Below, piece after piece: positions 1 to 24,300 of a stretch of 64,000 nt of DNA (within the stretch, counting starts at the first letter, position 1; every line of letters begins with the position of its first letter). This stretch comes from Paralvinella palmiformis (lineage: Eukaryota; Annelida; Polychaeta; Terebellida; Alvinellidae): contig JAODUP010000115.1 in the NCBI GenBank assembly GCA_025642065.1, positions 1,289,501-1,353,500 on the forward strand. The letters run 5' to 3'. The translations under genes were made by a program, and so were the position numbers. The notes beneath the pieces are model-generated. The model ran no database searches. It was not told the DNA's origin and saw nothing but the letters and a program-made list of their open reading frames with translations.

Positions 1-459
1 TTTCGGCCATGTAAGATGAGTTTTAAAACCACTATAGCTTTATTTCTAGGGAAAAAAAGAAATATATCTCTGATTGAAATTGATTTTAATATATAACACT
101 AACATTTCATGATTTTGACTGTGACCTTTAATAAAATAAGCTGTGTGTATTAAAACATGTACTAAACAACTTATGTGTCACTCTGAGGCGTCGTATTCAC
201 GACAAAGAATAGATTATAAACAGACATATTATTCCCACTGGGTGTGGGTGGTAATGCATTAATTACCCGGTAATATTATAATAGAATGTCATCAAAAATG
301 TGGCGTCATCCAAATTTTATATTATAATAGTTCTAAAGTCTTAATTACTCCTTATTTCACTCAATGATGATATGAGGCCAATTTCACCTTCTGCGAACTG
401 ATATTATTAACAGTTTAGTCATCTCAGCATTTCCATAGTCCAGCTAATATATATATATA

Positions 460-511
<52 letters not shown>

Positions 512-2030
512 CTTGAATATTAGACTAGACAAAGACAATATGAAGAACTGTACACGTGATCAGACATGTGAAACTCAAAAATACCTGAAACAACAATTGA
601 TTAGCATGATCAACCCCCCAACACACACACACACACACACACCAGCTTATGATTGACTAAACTCTTGATGTTGAATCATTAGCTTCAAATAACCAAGTTA
701 CGTAAGACGTCAGCGTATATAAGAGCATCAAATTCCGGACAAAGTAATTCAATGTCATGTATCCTAGTTAATCCGGAAATGCATCTTTGTACCAGTAAAA
801 TCTTTCGCGCCATTAGTTCGTTGAAAAAATTGAGACCAAACAATTCTCGTATTATAGTTTTTGTTCGATAACACTCCCAACAAATACTACCTTAAAAACC
901 GGAAGACAATCCTTCGTTTGAATCTCTATTGTCAATAATCGTGGAGACTTGGATAAAAAGTAACAGGAATTAAATGATATTCCTAATGTTCTAATCCAGA
1001 AATCAAGTAGAAAAAAAAGGCAATTAGGTATCTACTCATCAACGTAAATTGAGTTAATCTTGGCTTTATTCTCAATGTTGTTGTACATTCGCGGCTTCTA
1101 ATTTGATTGTGTCATGGAGTCAGAATTGTCAATAATTGTTTTTCGATGTATGTTGAAAAGTTTCCGGGTCGTGGGATCGAAATAGAGTATTGTCTGTATC
1201 TGTGAGCTGTTTCATTCTCTAATAAAACCCTTCCACCTGAACATCTCATTTCGACAGGGAATAGCTTCTGAACTCTATGTCCATGTTAAGACCATTACCG
1301 ATATTGAAAAAACGCAGGCTGGAACTGGAAGACTGGTAAACAGAAACGTAAACAAACATCAACACTATATCAACCTTTAAGTGAAAACTGTATCAAGCAT
1401 TTCTAGAAGATGGCCTTCATATTATACTTCATCATCACTATATTTTCAGGCCACCATCCAGCATACAAGATTTCTGTGAGCATGAATTAGGAGAACCTAC
1501 GAGAAAGGAACATTGTATTATGAGCTATTAGAGTCACAGTTGTTCTCTGCTGCTACGATAGGGTGACTTGGAGAGTGACTCTTCTCGATCAAAGACATAT
1601 TAAAAATCAATTTGTCGTTGATGATCCAGCTAGCCGTGGAAGATACTATATCAGGATTAGAAGCTAAGACTTTACAGTCATTAGCCCTGTGGGCGAATGG
1701 ACTGTAAAAGTAGCCCGAAAGTTAGCGAGTCCGATGGGATGCCCTCGCGGAAATGTTTTAAATTGGCAAGCTGATGGAGCAATCCGGGAGACTTTGGGGA
1801 AATATTATTACATAATATTTTGAATGGAAACACTAGATTCTGAATAAATTATGGTAATATGTGTAAGCCATGATGCGATGCACAAGCACCTCGAGCATTT
1901 GAGTAAAGGCTGGACATTTAAATAGTGGGCTCCCTAGTTGCTCCATAAGACGCTTCGTCATTGGCCGAAATATGTAAACATGTCATGAGGCAGCCAATCA
2001 CAGCTAGCCCTTCGTACACGCGGTCGCAGA
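1..2030. other. Spacer without a recognisable gene
   Basis: No ORF of note, splice-consistent exon or protein similarity was seen on either strand. The stretch is A+T-rich and holds an AT microsatellite and a short CA run near 620-642. Confidence 0.6.
446..509. repeat. (AT)n microsatellite
   Basis: Nearly pure AT dinucleotide tract of about 60 bases, with one TTT interruption near 471. Confidence 0.95.
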
Positions 2031-2270
2031 ACAATTCGTTTTGGGTGCCACCGCGACACAGAAAATCAATTGATTGATTGATTTTATTTATTCCAAATCA
2101 TATACCATTATACTCAAAACCTACCTTACTATGGCTCTTACAGTAGGGGATATTAAAAGAGTAGACACTATTCCTTGTGTATGTTTATGTGTGTGCGTGT
2201 GTGTATCAATATTAATGAAACTTCTTCAATTAATCGCGATATTCTCCAAATAATGCCCCCCACCCCCAAT

Positions 2271-2462
2271 ATGTTTCTTGGAAATTTTAAGTCTCTTCTA
2301 AAAACACACCTATTTAAGGTCGCTTTCACAGATAAATAATTATTATCTTTTAAATCATTACAGGGTTTTTACAGACATTATTTGGGGTATTATTAAATTA
2401 CATATTATTTGTACAGCGCCTTTGAATGGCTCCTGCTAGTAAGGGCGCTTTATTAAATAATA

Positions 2463-2494
<32 letters not shown>

Positions 2495-2497
2495 GGC
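2271..2497 (+). mobile_element. CR1/L2-like LINE 3' end
   Basis: A short reading frame at 2271-2339 encodes FKSLLKTHLFKVAF before a stop. This matches the usual C-terminus of CR1/L2/Rex-type reverse transcriptases (FKxxLKTxLF). It is followed by a 3' UTR with GCGCCTTTGAATGG and GGGCGCTTTATTAAATAA and a terminal (ATT)n run at about 2467-2496, typical of this LINE class. Only the 3' end is present, as expected for a 5'-truncated insertion. A related tail lies at 57970. Confidence 0.7.
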
Positions 2498-2654
2498 CTG
2501 GGGGCTAATAAAGCACATATTCTACAATCTCATAAGCTAAGGTGTAGCGCTTATTTAGAGCGCTGCTTTATTATGTCTGTACCTGTAAAAATATATTCCA
2601 AAACACTGATGAACTATACGAATTACGTTTACCACAAATAAACATATAAACACC

Positions 2655-3170
2655 CTATCCTTTCATATAGGTTTGTTTGCTTGTAGTTCGGGGAATATCC
2701 CCAGGCTAGCTGTCGCTTGTTTGGCACAGCCTCTATGGTGGAGTCTTTCTCCGTAGAGTTTCTGTATCTGAAAATGAATTTGTAAAGTTCCGGTCCCAGA
2801 CGTACCGGTGCCGAACCTTTACAAAAGATTTACTGTGTCTTGTTTGGCTTTTGCCAGATGTATGGGTCTTTTTTAAATAAAGGAATTATTATGTGTGGCG
2901 TGGCCGTGACTTTTTGTAATATTATGGGTTTTTTGTTCTCTGTGTCGGTTAGGTTGTGTTGTGCCGGAGTTAAGAGTTGTTTAAGAGGTTGTCGGCAGGC
3001 TGGGAAGCCGGGACAATTAATTAGATAGTGGACGACAGAGTCAAAGTTTTGGTCACAATGTAAGCAGAGTGCTTTATTATTGGGGCCGACAAAGCTTTGT
3101 GTGTGCACCCAGCAGCGGAGGCGGCGTATGTGTATGTATGTCTGCTATTCTGTTGTTTATGAGGTGAATG
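2655..3170 (-). mobile_element. LINE 3' fragment with reverse-transcriptase zinc-binding end
   Basis: Read on the minus strand, about 3168 to 2830 encodes RRLRCWVHTQ, then CLHCDQNFDSVVHYLINCP. This is the RLR...H...CxxC...xxHxxxxCP arrangement of the C-terminal zinc-binding region of non-LTR reverse transcriptases (zf-RVT type). Below 2830 the untranslated 3' end continues to an A-rich CAAACAAAC tail near 2660. Its last ~110 bases resemble the tail of the SINE at 11641. The coding part is only a remnant; upstream domains are missing. Confidence 0.65.
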
Positions 3171-3814
3171 CCGGGAACAATGGTTCATATAGGATTAATG
3201 TTCTCCAGATCTGCCTGAATTCAAAAGTAAAGCTAACGCATTCAGCAACTGATGTAATTACTCGTAGATTCATAATACATTTAAATTAAAAGTAATAATT
3301 AAAAAGGCCTAAAGTTGCATTCATTACCGCATTATATATATATATAAGTTGCGATTACGATAATCATGTTGAACATGACCGGCGAATGTGGTGAATATAT
3401 TTGTGCATATGCTTGTTCTAGCAGTGTGAAATAAGCCACTGGGACATATAATCTCGAATGATGAATTCAAACGTGGTATCTGGAAGTAACACAACCAAGT
3501 CAGATCACGGCAGTTTTGAGAATGTTCATGTTAACTACCTAAGCAGCCCAACTTGTAACTGAGCTCGTGACAACCCGGCCCGAAACAACAACCCCCATAA
3601 AATTACAAAAAAATGGCTAAAATCACACACCTTGGGCGGCACATCCATATATAGACCACATGTGGGAGAGCCCCATGCATCCACCAAGCTCCCGTATACA
3701 GACAAATACCACTTTATTTTAAATGAAGTTATCCGATAGCAGGAGGGAAATACTCGTATTTAGGCCCAGTATGCTGACTAATCAATTAAACTTATACCAA
3801 CACAAACAAATACA

Positions 3815-4004
3815 CACCAATCCAATTCTTCTTGTGGACTGGGGACGGTGTTGACGGCACATGTAGCTGCTCTGGGTCCACGTATGCACTTGCTCCAGCT
3901 AATTCCTCACAATTAATATTTTCTGTGACCTTTTTCGCTAGTGGTTCAAAGCTGTAGGGCTTGATATCCCTGAGAATGTCAAAACTTTCATCGGAATTGG
4001 ACAT
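3815..4004 (-). pseudogene. Exon-like fragment with PYxFEP motif
   Basis: The frame opens with ATG at 4004 and reads MSNSDESFDILRDIKPYSFE, then an acidic, proline-containing stretch ending near HKKNW; a possible GTGTGT donor follows. Short acidic N-termini with a PYxFEP motif are known in the P2X7-like zinc-finger proteins that are multicopy in molluscs, cnidarians and echinoderms. The cysteine-rich second half of that family was not found downstream on this strand, so it is probably a broken copy or an isolated first exon. The family assignment is inference. Confidence 0.35.
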
Positions 4005-4187
4005 TTTGTCTGTCAACTTTCCAAGAACGTTTGTAAACAAGCTGTACGTGATGGTTGGCAAAGATGACGTCACACAATAACCCCTAGCGAGTGTATTACA
4101 TACTAGCAATGATTCGTGAAAGTTTTTGGATCGTTTTAATGGAAATGTGATAGCTGGTAGTTAGAATTAGTTTGAGTGTTGTTAGTG

Positions 4188-4268
4188 AATCTGATAGGGA
4201 ATAAAATAATTGTTTGTTATGTTAGATTTACTTCGAAATGTGAAATTTCTTTTCTTATCATCTTTAAT
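4188..4268 (+). repeat. Left copy of ~70-base direct repeat
   Basis: The segment starting CTGATAGGGAATAAAATAAT closely resembles 5164-5230 in the same orientation and of similar length. The two copies flank the LINE endonuclease fragment. Confidence 0.75.
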
Positions 4269-4479
4269 CTTTTAAGATTAAACATTCCCATGAGAAGCAA
4301 TTAATAAGTCAAATAAATAATCAAGTTCTGTTAGTCGCTGTCACATCTGGGATATATTGGTGACGGATGACTCATTTGGAAAACGAGAGGAATTAGATGA
4401 AACATCACTCCGACTTGGTTATGACTGGAATTAGAGCTGTAAATTATATCGTAGTATATATTTATATCCTCTTCTGTGC

Positions 4480-5125
4480 TGGTACCTTGCCGATGGTGAG
4501 GGGGCTTGTGTGTCTCAAATACTCTGGAAGCTATACCGGCGTGTGGCTTAGGCCCCTTGGCAGGTTTAACCAAGACGGGCAGATCTCAGAGGAGGGACCA
4601 GACGAAACCCAGCACTAACATCCCCAACCCGTAAAAACTAATATTGTTACGGAAATTACAACGATTACAACTATCACAAGGGGGCCCATAGGGGTATTGA
4701 GCCAGAAATCTAGCAGTATGACCACATCTGCTCAAAGATCTGCACATGGCCTGGAATGTCCGCACCATGAACGAGACATCAAAATGAGCACAAGTCATCC
4801 GCGAGATGAAAAGACACAGACTGGATATCCTAGGGGTTAGCGAGTGCCGATGGACTGGGTCGGGGCCACAAGTGACCCCTGATGGTCCAACCATCCTATA
4901 CTCTAGACATAGAGATACACACATTCGTGGTGTATCCCCAGTAATGTCCAAGGAGAAGACCAACACCTTGTTGGAATCGGAACCGATCAGTGATAGGATG
5001 ATCACAGCACGCTTCAACTCCAAACACAACAAGCCTTACCATCACTGATAAGTCTGTGTTACGCCTAAACCGGGACAAATAGGACAAGGAAGACTGGTAT
5101 GACACTTACAACAAACAGTCTCCAA
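4480..5125 (+). mobile_element. LINE 5' region with AP-endonuclease remnant
   Basis: From 4746 the plus strand encodes MAWNVRTMNETSK, a stop, then in the same frame AQVIREMKRHRLDILGVSE followed by CRWTGSG and later SDRMITARFNSKH. This is the start of the endonuclease/exonuclease/phosphatase domain of RTE-like and related non-LTR elements (WNVRTM, LDILGVSE.RW, ISDRxIxARF). The frame is broken by the TGA after residue 13 and by a shift near 5045, beyond which a DKEDWYDT-like match sits in another frame. The preceding ~250 bases resemble a LINE 5' leader. Non-functional fragment. Confidence 0.75.
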
Positions 5126-5163
5126 AGTCCCACAACATGACATGCTTTTGATTATCGATATGC

Positions 5164-5230
5164 ATCTGATAGGAAATAAAATAATTGTTATGTTACTTTG
5201 AAATGTGAATTGTTTTCCCGTCACCTTTAA
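5164..5230 (+). repeat. Right copy of ~70-base direct repeat
   Basis: Matches 4188-4268 with scattered substitutions and small gaps. Much too long for a target-site duplication. Confidence 0.75.
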
Positions 5231-5686
5231 GTTATTAACTAGAAATAGTTAAACATAAAATTTAATAATGTAAATTTTAAATATAATAATTATATAATAT
5301 AAATAATATAATTAATGTATTGACTAATTATATACTTAGAATGACACATTGTTTTTTGCTAAATAATAACAGAATGAATCTCCAATTCAAAATTCGATAA
5401 TCTGAATGCTTCTAGAATGACAATATCCTTCGTGATTCAGCAAATAGATTAATTAATGTATAAATAAAAGTTTTCTTCGATCTATTTTAACCAAAGGACA
5501 ATTAAATTAGCAATCACAGTTTGGCACAAACGATGATCAAGAAGTCGACTCGAAATAAATCTGGTGAATCATATATTAATGTGGCGAAATAAGTAGTTTA
5601 TCTTTAAGTTAAAATGCTTATTGATAGCTGTTGGTCCGGTGTTCTGCTTCTTATACATTATCCAGGAAACTTGCATAAATAGATCA

Positions 5687-5744
<58 letters not shown>

Positions 5745-6136
5745 GCCAGATTCATATAATCAGTTCGTCAATTAGCTCTACATTCTGATTGGCTGATCGA
5801 CCTGTGGCGTACGTACCTAGACCCAGTTTTATCAGGTCGTGATCGTGTATAGAAGATTATTGTATTGATCTGATCTCGGTTTTTAACCGACTTATATTCG
5901 TCATATCTGCCCACTGAAGCGTGAAGGCTGGCCAATAGTGGCTATTTTCATTAAACAGGATACGAGGCAAATCGTGACCTACTTATTAACGCATGCACCA
6001 AACACCGTGAGAGTTGGGGCTTTATTTAAAGTCTTTTCTAGTTGATCTAAATGTCACACATGCCAGCGTTGTACGGGTCTATCCCTTGTCTGGGCACATA
6101 GATAGAATTGAGGGATCTGAAAGGACTCCACTAATT
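5231..6136. other. Spacer upstream of the FRRS1-like gene
   Basis: A+T-rich, with an (AT)n microsatellite at about 5690-5740. No TATA or initiator could be assigned with confidence. An in-frame upstream ATG exists at 6014, so the first exon may extend further 5'. Confidence 0.5.
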
Positions 6137-18812
<12,676 letters not shown>

Positions 18813-20202
18813 ACAATCACATCCTGCCTTCTAAAAGTAATCCTCATTGTTTTCTGTCTAGATCGGTTTTCTGTAATTAACTCGATATGAAAATGATATC
18901 ATTCTCCAATGGCGGAGTTTTAGACTTTAATCATGTCATGTTAATTGTTTTGGCTGTTGTTAGTTCACGTTTAGTAAATGTAATAGCATTACACCGTCAT
19001 TGGCTAAGCATACGTCAGTTTTGAAATCAATCGTTATAAAATCATGTCGGTATTGAAAACCCTTTACGTCTGACCACATATAGCCGTATTATTCATTAGG
19101 AACCATTATCTGTGATGTTCATTATCTGTGATATTTCTTTTACTATACTCTATGGTTCATTGCTCTCTTTACTGTGTTAAATAGCGTTAATTAGTCAGCG
19201 ATGGTAATGTTTTAACACACAAAGCTGTTTTGTGATGGTTTTAAATTTTCTGAAAAGTACTGTTCAATGAAAACCCAGGCACGGCTACCTAAAATATATC
19301 TAGAGATGACCATCCATATTCTCTTCAGTTGAATCCATAATCCTACATCTCCCCAGTCCACATAAGAATATATACCTCGTACAACAACTCGACACATTTC
19401 TACACCACACACCACGCTTCATCGCTGCTGGGCCACTTATCCATTGCTGAATATTGTGTACCTGTTTCTATTTTTATTTATTGAGTTGGCTGTTCATTAG
19501 GTAATGTCTCAAGTGGCTAAAATAGCTCCACTGTTGTGTGCTACGTCTCTTAGGCCACTGGAGTTCGCTGTCCTTAATTAAAGTAATACAAGCAATCCAG
19601 GGGCTTACATTATGCCTCAATACTGCATGTGGTATGCACATATTGAAACTTGCGTTAACTGTCCAATTACCACATCATATATTTATAATGTTCAGACTGA
19701 TGGACTGATCAATATCACATTAACAGTTGAAAACAGTTTTGTAAATTATTTAAGATATTTTATCCTTAATATATTTTCGCCTTTGAACAAATTTTTTGTG
19801 TGAAGGATAATAAAGTTTGTATTTTGTGAGTGTGGTTGTCCCTAAATATTACAAATATAAACTTGCATCCATACTTAAAACAAAATGAACATTACTATAC
19901 ACAGATTGTTATATCTAAAATATATACAAACAAACTTTTATGATAAAAAGAATAAATTATCTAAATTACAGTTTAAGACAATTAAATGTCACCTCACTTG
20001 ATGATTATTTGAATGATAGACGCTGATGAAGAGAAAACAGTCCTTATTCTACATAATGCAGTCTTAGAACAGTTGGATAGCAATATCTATTTGTCAAACC
20101 AACAGTCAGCCAATATAAAATCTCTATTGCTACATTAGGCTAACTGGAGATTTGTAATTATATTAATACACCTGAGACTAATCATATCTTATAAAGGCAC
20201 AC
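18813..20202. other. Convergent 3' UTR region of FRRS1-like and PIGX
   Basis: No further coding exon seen. The small frames at 19212-19415 (-) and 19612-19803 (+) have no recognisable domain and fall in the presumed FRRS1 3' UTR. Confidence 0.5.
19809..19814 (+). terminator. FRRS1-like polyadenylation signal
   Basis: AATAAA followed within 30 bases by a GT-rich stretch (TTTGTATTTTGTGAGTGTGG). It would give a 3' UTR of about 1 kb after the stop at 18812 and end transcription about 380 bases before the convergent PIGX stop. Confidence 0.55.
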
Positions 20203-21323
20203 TTATTGCTGTTTCTTCAATTTTTGCTTCTTTGTTACAATGGAGTGTGCCAAGAAAATTGTGGAGAATATGGTCACCGATAATGTAACAGAAGCCACTA
20301 TGGTCACATGATCTATCTGTCCAACAGGTACACTGAACTCCAACATCCCACCTTCTGGCTCCTGCAACAACACAGATAAAATATATAACAGGAATAGATG
20401 GCTGTTTTGGTAAACAACATTTCCTTGGCTTTAAAACAAATAGGTCTCTACTCTACAACATAATTACATACTGATACAAACTTAAAAAAACACTACAAAA
20501 TGGTAACAAACATTTCACGTCGTAACAACAACATTTATTCTTGTAACAAACAGCACTCTGTCGTAAATGTAATACTTACAAAAATGCAGGACATCTTCAG
20601 CCATTTACACAACTTCTCAGCTGATGAGTCACACACACCACTTATATAATCTTGATCATCGGACAATGAGTCACCTTAAAAAGAGTGATGTTTTATTTAG
20701 TGCGTCTACTGATCATGAATAATGGGCAGAAGTAATGATTCTGTACCTGTCATATAAAGTACTGTTACACATTAATTCTCACCTTATAAGCAGTTACACT
20801 AATTTACCTATTCTGTTTTGACCACAAAATCTAAAAACAGTCCAACAACAAATATCTCTCATTGAGATTACCATAACACATCATTATAATCTCTCTCACT
20901 ATACAGAGTCTATTATGAAAGCTACCAGTTAATTTTAACATTCAAAATGCAGAAATAGACCACCCTATTTTACCTGATACCATCAGATATATTTCTGGTG
21001 CTTCTAAGTGTATCTGCTCATGACTGTTCTCTGCACTTGGTTTATGGTATCTCAGATGAATCGGCAATGTAACAGATGAATGATAATATGGACCCTGTTT
21101 TTCTAGTCTGGCGAACACTTGAACATTGTGAGGTGATGATAGATGCTCTGGTTTCTCCATATCTATGTCATTTTCAGAGTACACCTACAGCACATATGTG
21201 TAACACGATCAGAAAAGAATTAATCCATGCTGTGAAAATACATACAACTGTCATCAAATGAAATACAATTTGTGATGTCCACAAGTTATTTATCTTATTA
21301 GTCAAAACATTGGAAACATTTAT

Positions 21324-21370
<47 letters not shown>

Positions 21371-24300
21371 ATGATTATTTAATAATATTATGCTACTTGT
21401 GGTCTGTGTTAAATATGTGGGTAGAAGATATTTGTAATTTCTTTGGTTTTGCAAATATTTTTTATAAACACTATAAGTTACCAGACAGGAAATTTTCTTA
21501 ATATTTCTGAATGGTGGACAATAAATCCACGGGCATTTATCCAGAAGAAGAATGCATGACAGGCATTATACTGAAACAGCAAGGAGGGAGTCAAGTGTAT
21601 AGGATTTTTTAGTTGAGCATCATAGGGTCCCTGGAGACACAATCCAGTGAGGCAAAATTATATTTTAGAAGATAACAAGTCAGCTTCAAGAATGTGTCAA
21701 ATCTGTGATTAACTGGTGTTTTTAAATAGCTGCTCACATGTGTGTATCTACATACATATACATAACACTAAACAGAATATTGAAATGAAAAGAAAGTTGT
21801 TGTACTTGTGAATGCCAGTATTGTTTAAAACCATAATATTCAGAATACTTTTTTCTATAAATGGTTCAAGTATAACTGCCCTTAACAATTAACACTTATT
21901 TCATTAAGTTACCATCTATTTTCTTAATAAATAGCTTACTTCACAATTAAAGATTTTGAAGAAAAAAATAATAGCATGAACCAAAACAAATAAACATACC
22001 TCAGGACCACCAAAATCTTCAGCTGATTTGGTCTGATAAAGATCCACATACATTCCAGGTGGAATATGCTCCTTTATAAATACAGTTTTCTCATTAAATT
22101 CACTTGAGCTCTTCAGCAAGTCTTCAGGAAGGATTACAATTGTTGTAACATCTCTGAAAAAAAAATTATATGACAGCCAGTTCCAAGTTAAATCCCTGTT
22201 GTACCCTGATAAAGCAGTTCCCAAGTAAATTTAAACATTATCAAGCCATCATTAAATAAACAACAGAGATAGGCAACTTGCAGTCCAATTTACACAAAAG
22301 GTGAAGGCCATTAAAAAAACAAGATTTCATAAAATATCAAACCAAAATAGTCTTTTTAGCCATTTTTTTGGAAAAAACACACAGGACATTTTCTTTTTTT
22401 AATGGACTTATTTCAGAACTTATTATGCCATCCAGATCTTGCCTGTTCTGAGACCCACATAATTTAGTCAATTCTTGTTGCACGAATAACCAACAAATAA
22501 AAAGTAGTTCAAGAATAATGACTCTCATTTTCCCTAGTTATTTTGGGTGTAGCTTGATATGAAATGAAACTAACCATGATAAGGAATCAAAATAACCACG
22601 TCCAGTCAATGACAACGCTGATTGGTTGGGTAGTTGTACTTCCGACTGCTAACCATTATCTTTACATTACAAACCTAGTGTCAGAGAATGCCATTCTTGC
22701 CAATACACCCACCCCATGCAGAAGGAAGAATGCCCTGGATGGGGGAAGCATTGTCAGAAATGCAGCAAGAAGAATGTCACAAATATGAATATGTCACGAA
22801 TAAGAATCTGAGGAAGCAAAGTCGCAAACAAGTCTACAACCTTGAAGAAGAACATATATATCTGAAGGAGAGACTAGCTATGAATGGTGTAACTCCATCT
22901 GCTCTATCTCCAGCCCTACCACTGAGAAGTCGGTAAAATGCAAGATGCTGGTGCATCAATAAACACCCTTCCCTCATGTATCACTCCAAAGACTCTCGAG
23001 TCCTACCCAGGCGTTATAAACAGAGCTGAGGACAAACCATGTGGAAATTGTAGGCTGAGGGTGGTCAACCCCAAGAATGTGCCATTCGTAGTATTTGAAG
23101 GAGACCGACTACCCCATCTCAGCTACAAGATCAGTCTGCAAATAAATATCGTACAGATTAATGATGAGAACTTCGACATATCTACTGTGACCACAAACAT
23201 ATACCCTAATGTGTTTGAGAGGAAGCTGGGTTCACTCCCAGGTATCCAGAAACTACGAATAAAACCTGATCATTCAAAACAGAAGATTACCCACATCCAA
23301 CCGTCCCATGTTAAAACAGGAGCTAGACAAGCTTGTGGAGATGGGTGTAATAGAACCAGTGGAGGAGCTCACACCATGGGTAAACCAGATAGTCCTCATG
23401 CACAAGAAATCTGGTGATCTTCCAGTCTGCCTAGACCCACACAAGCTCAATAAAGTTACCATGAGGGAGCACTACTCTCTCCTCATACTGGAGGATGTGC
23501 GTCTGAATATTTCCCAAAAAGGCTCATAGCTGCACTCGATGTAGTGTGTATCGCTGACGATATCATAATACATGGACGGAACCTGAATGAACGCATGCAG
23601 GCGTTTCTGGCCTGTTGCCATAAGGTCGGCATAAAGCTAAACTGTGACAAGCTGGACACTGGGTCGAATCTCTAACCGTTATGGGTCATCAAATATCTAC
23701 TGATGGCCTGCAGGCTGACCCACAAAAGGTATCTGCATAATACAGATGAAGGAGCCAAACAACTTGGCAGAGCTACACCAATTTATTTGGATGGTAACCT
23801 ATCTCTCCAAATTCATGCCAAATCTGACAATTATACCCCTCCATAATTTACTGAAAAACGATGTACCCTGGTACTGGTCTGTCACAAAGCAAGATGCATT
23901 CAGGCAAGTGAAGAAAAATATTACTGAAACACCAGTCTCAGCATACTATAATCCTTCCAAGACTCTAGTACTCAAGAACAGCGTGTGTGAGTACGGTCTG
24001 GGGTCTGCCATATTCCAGGAGGGAAAAACAATTGTGTATGCGAGCTGTTCTCTCTCATCAGCTGAGCAGCGGTATGCACATATTGAAAAAGAGATGCTGG
24101 CTGTAGTTTATGGTCTGGAATAATTTCACCAATACACCTTTGAGAGAGATGTGGACATCATCAGTGACCATAAGCCCCTTGTGGCCAGTACTTCCAAGCC
24201 ACTGTCTCGTGCGCCAAAACGACTACGGAATCTACTCTTGAGGGCTCAGAAGTACTCCTATTACCTCCTTTGGAAGCTAAGCAAGTACATACCACTGGCT

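Noticed and set aside
2426..2641. Plus-strand frame with a leucine run
   Set aside because: The leucines come from the (ATT)n tail of the LINE fragment.
4586..5032. 148-codon minus-strand frame
   Set aside because: It is antisense to the recognisable LINE endonuclease remnant and has no domain of its own.
22337..22528. Minus-strand frame starting MRVIILELLFICWLF, a possible alternative first exon of PIGX
   Set aside because: The start is signal-peptide-like, but no good donor in the phase needed for the exon at 22153 was found, and the exon at 26196 supplies the conserved GFHR.
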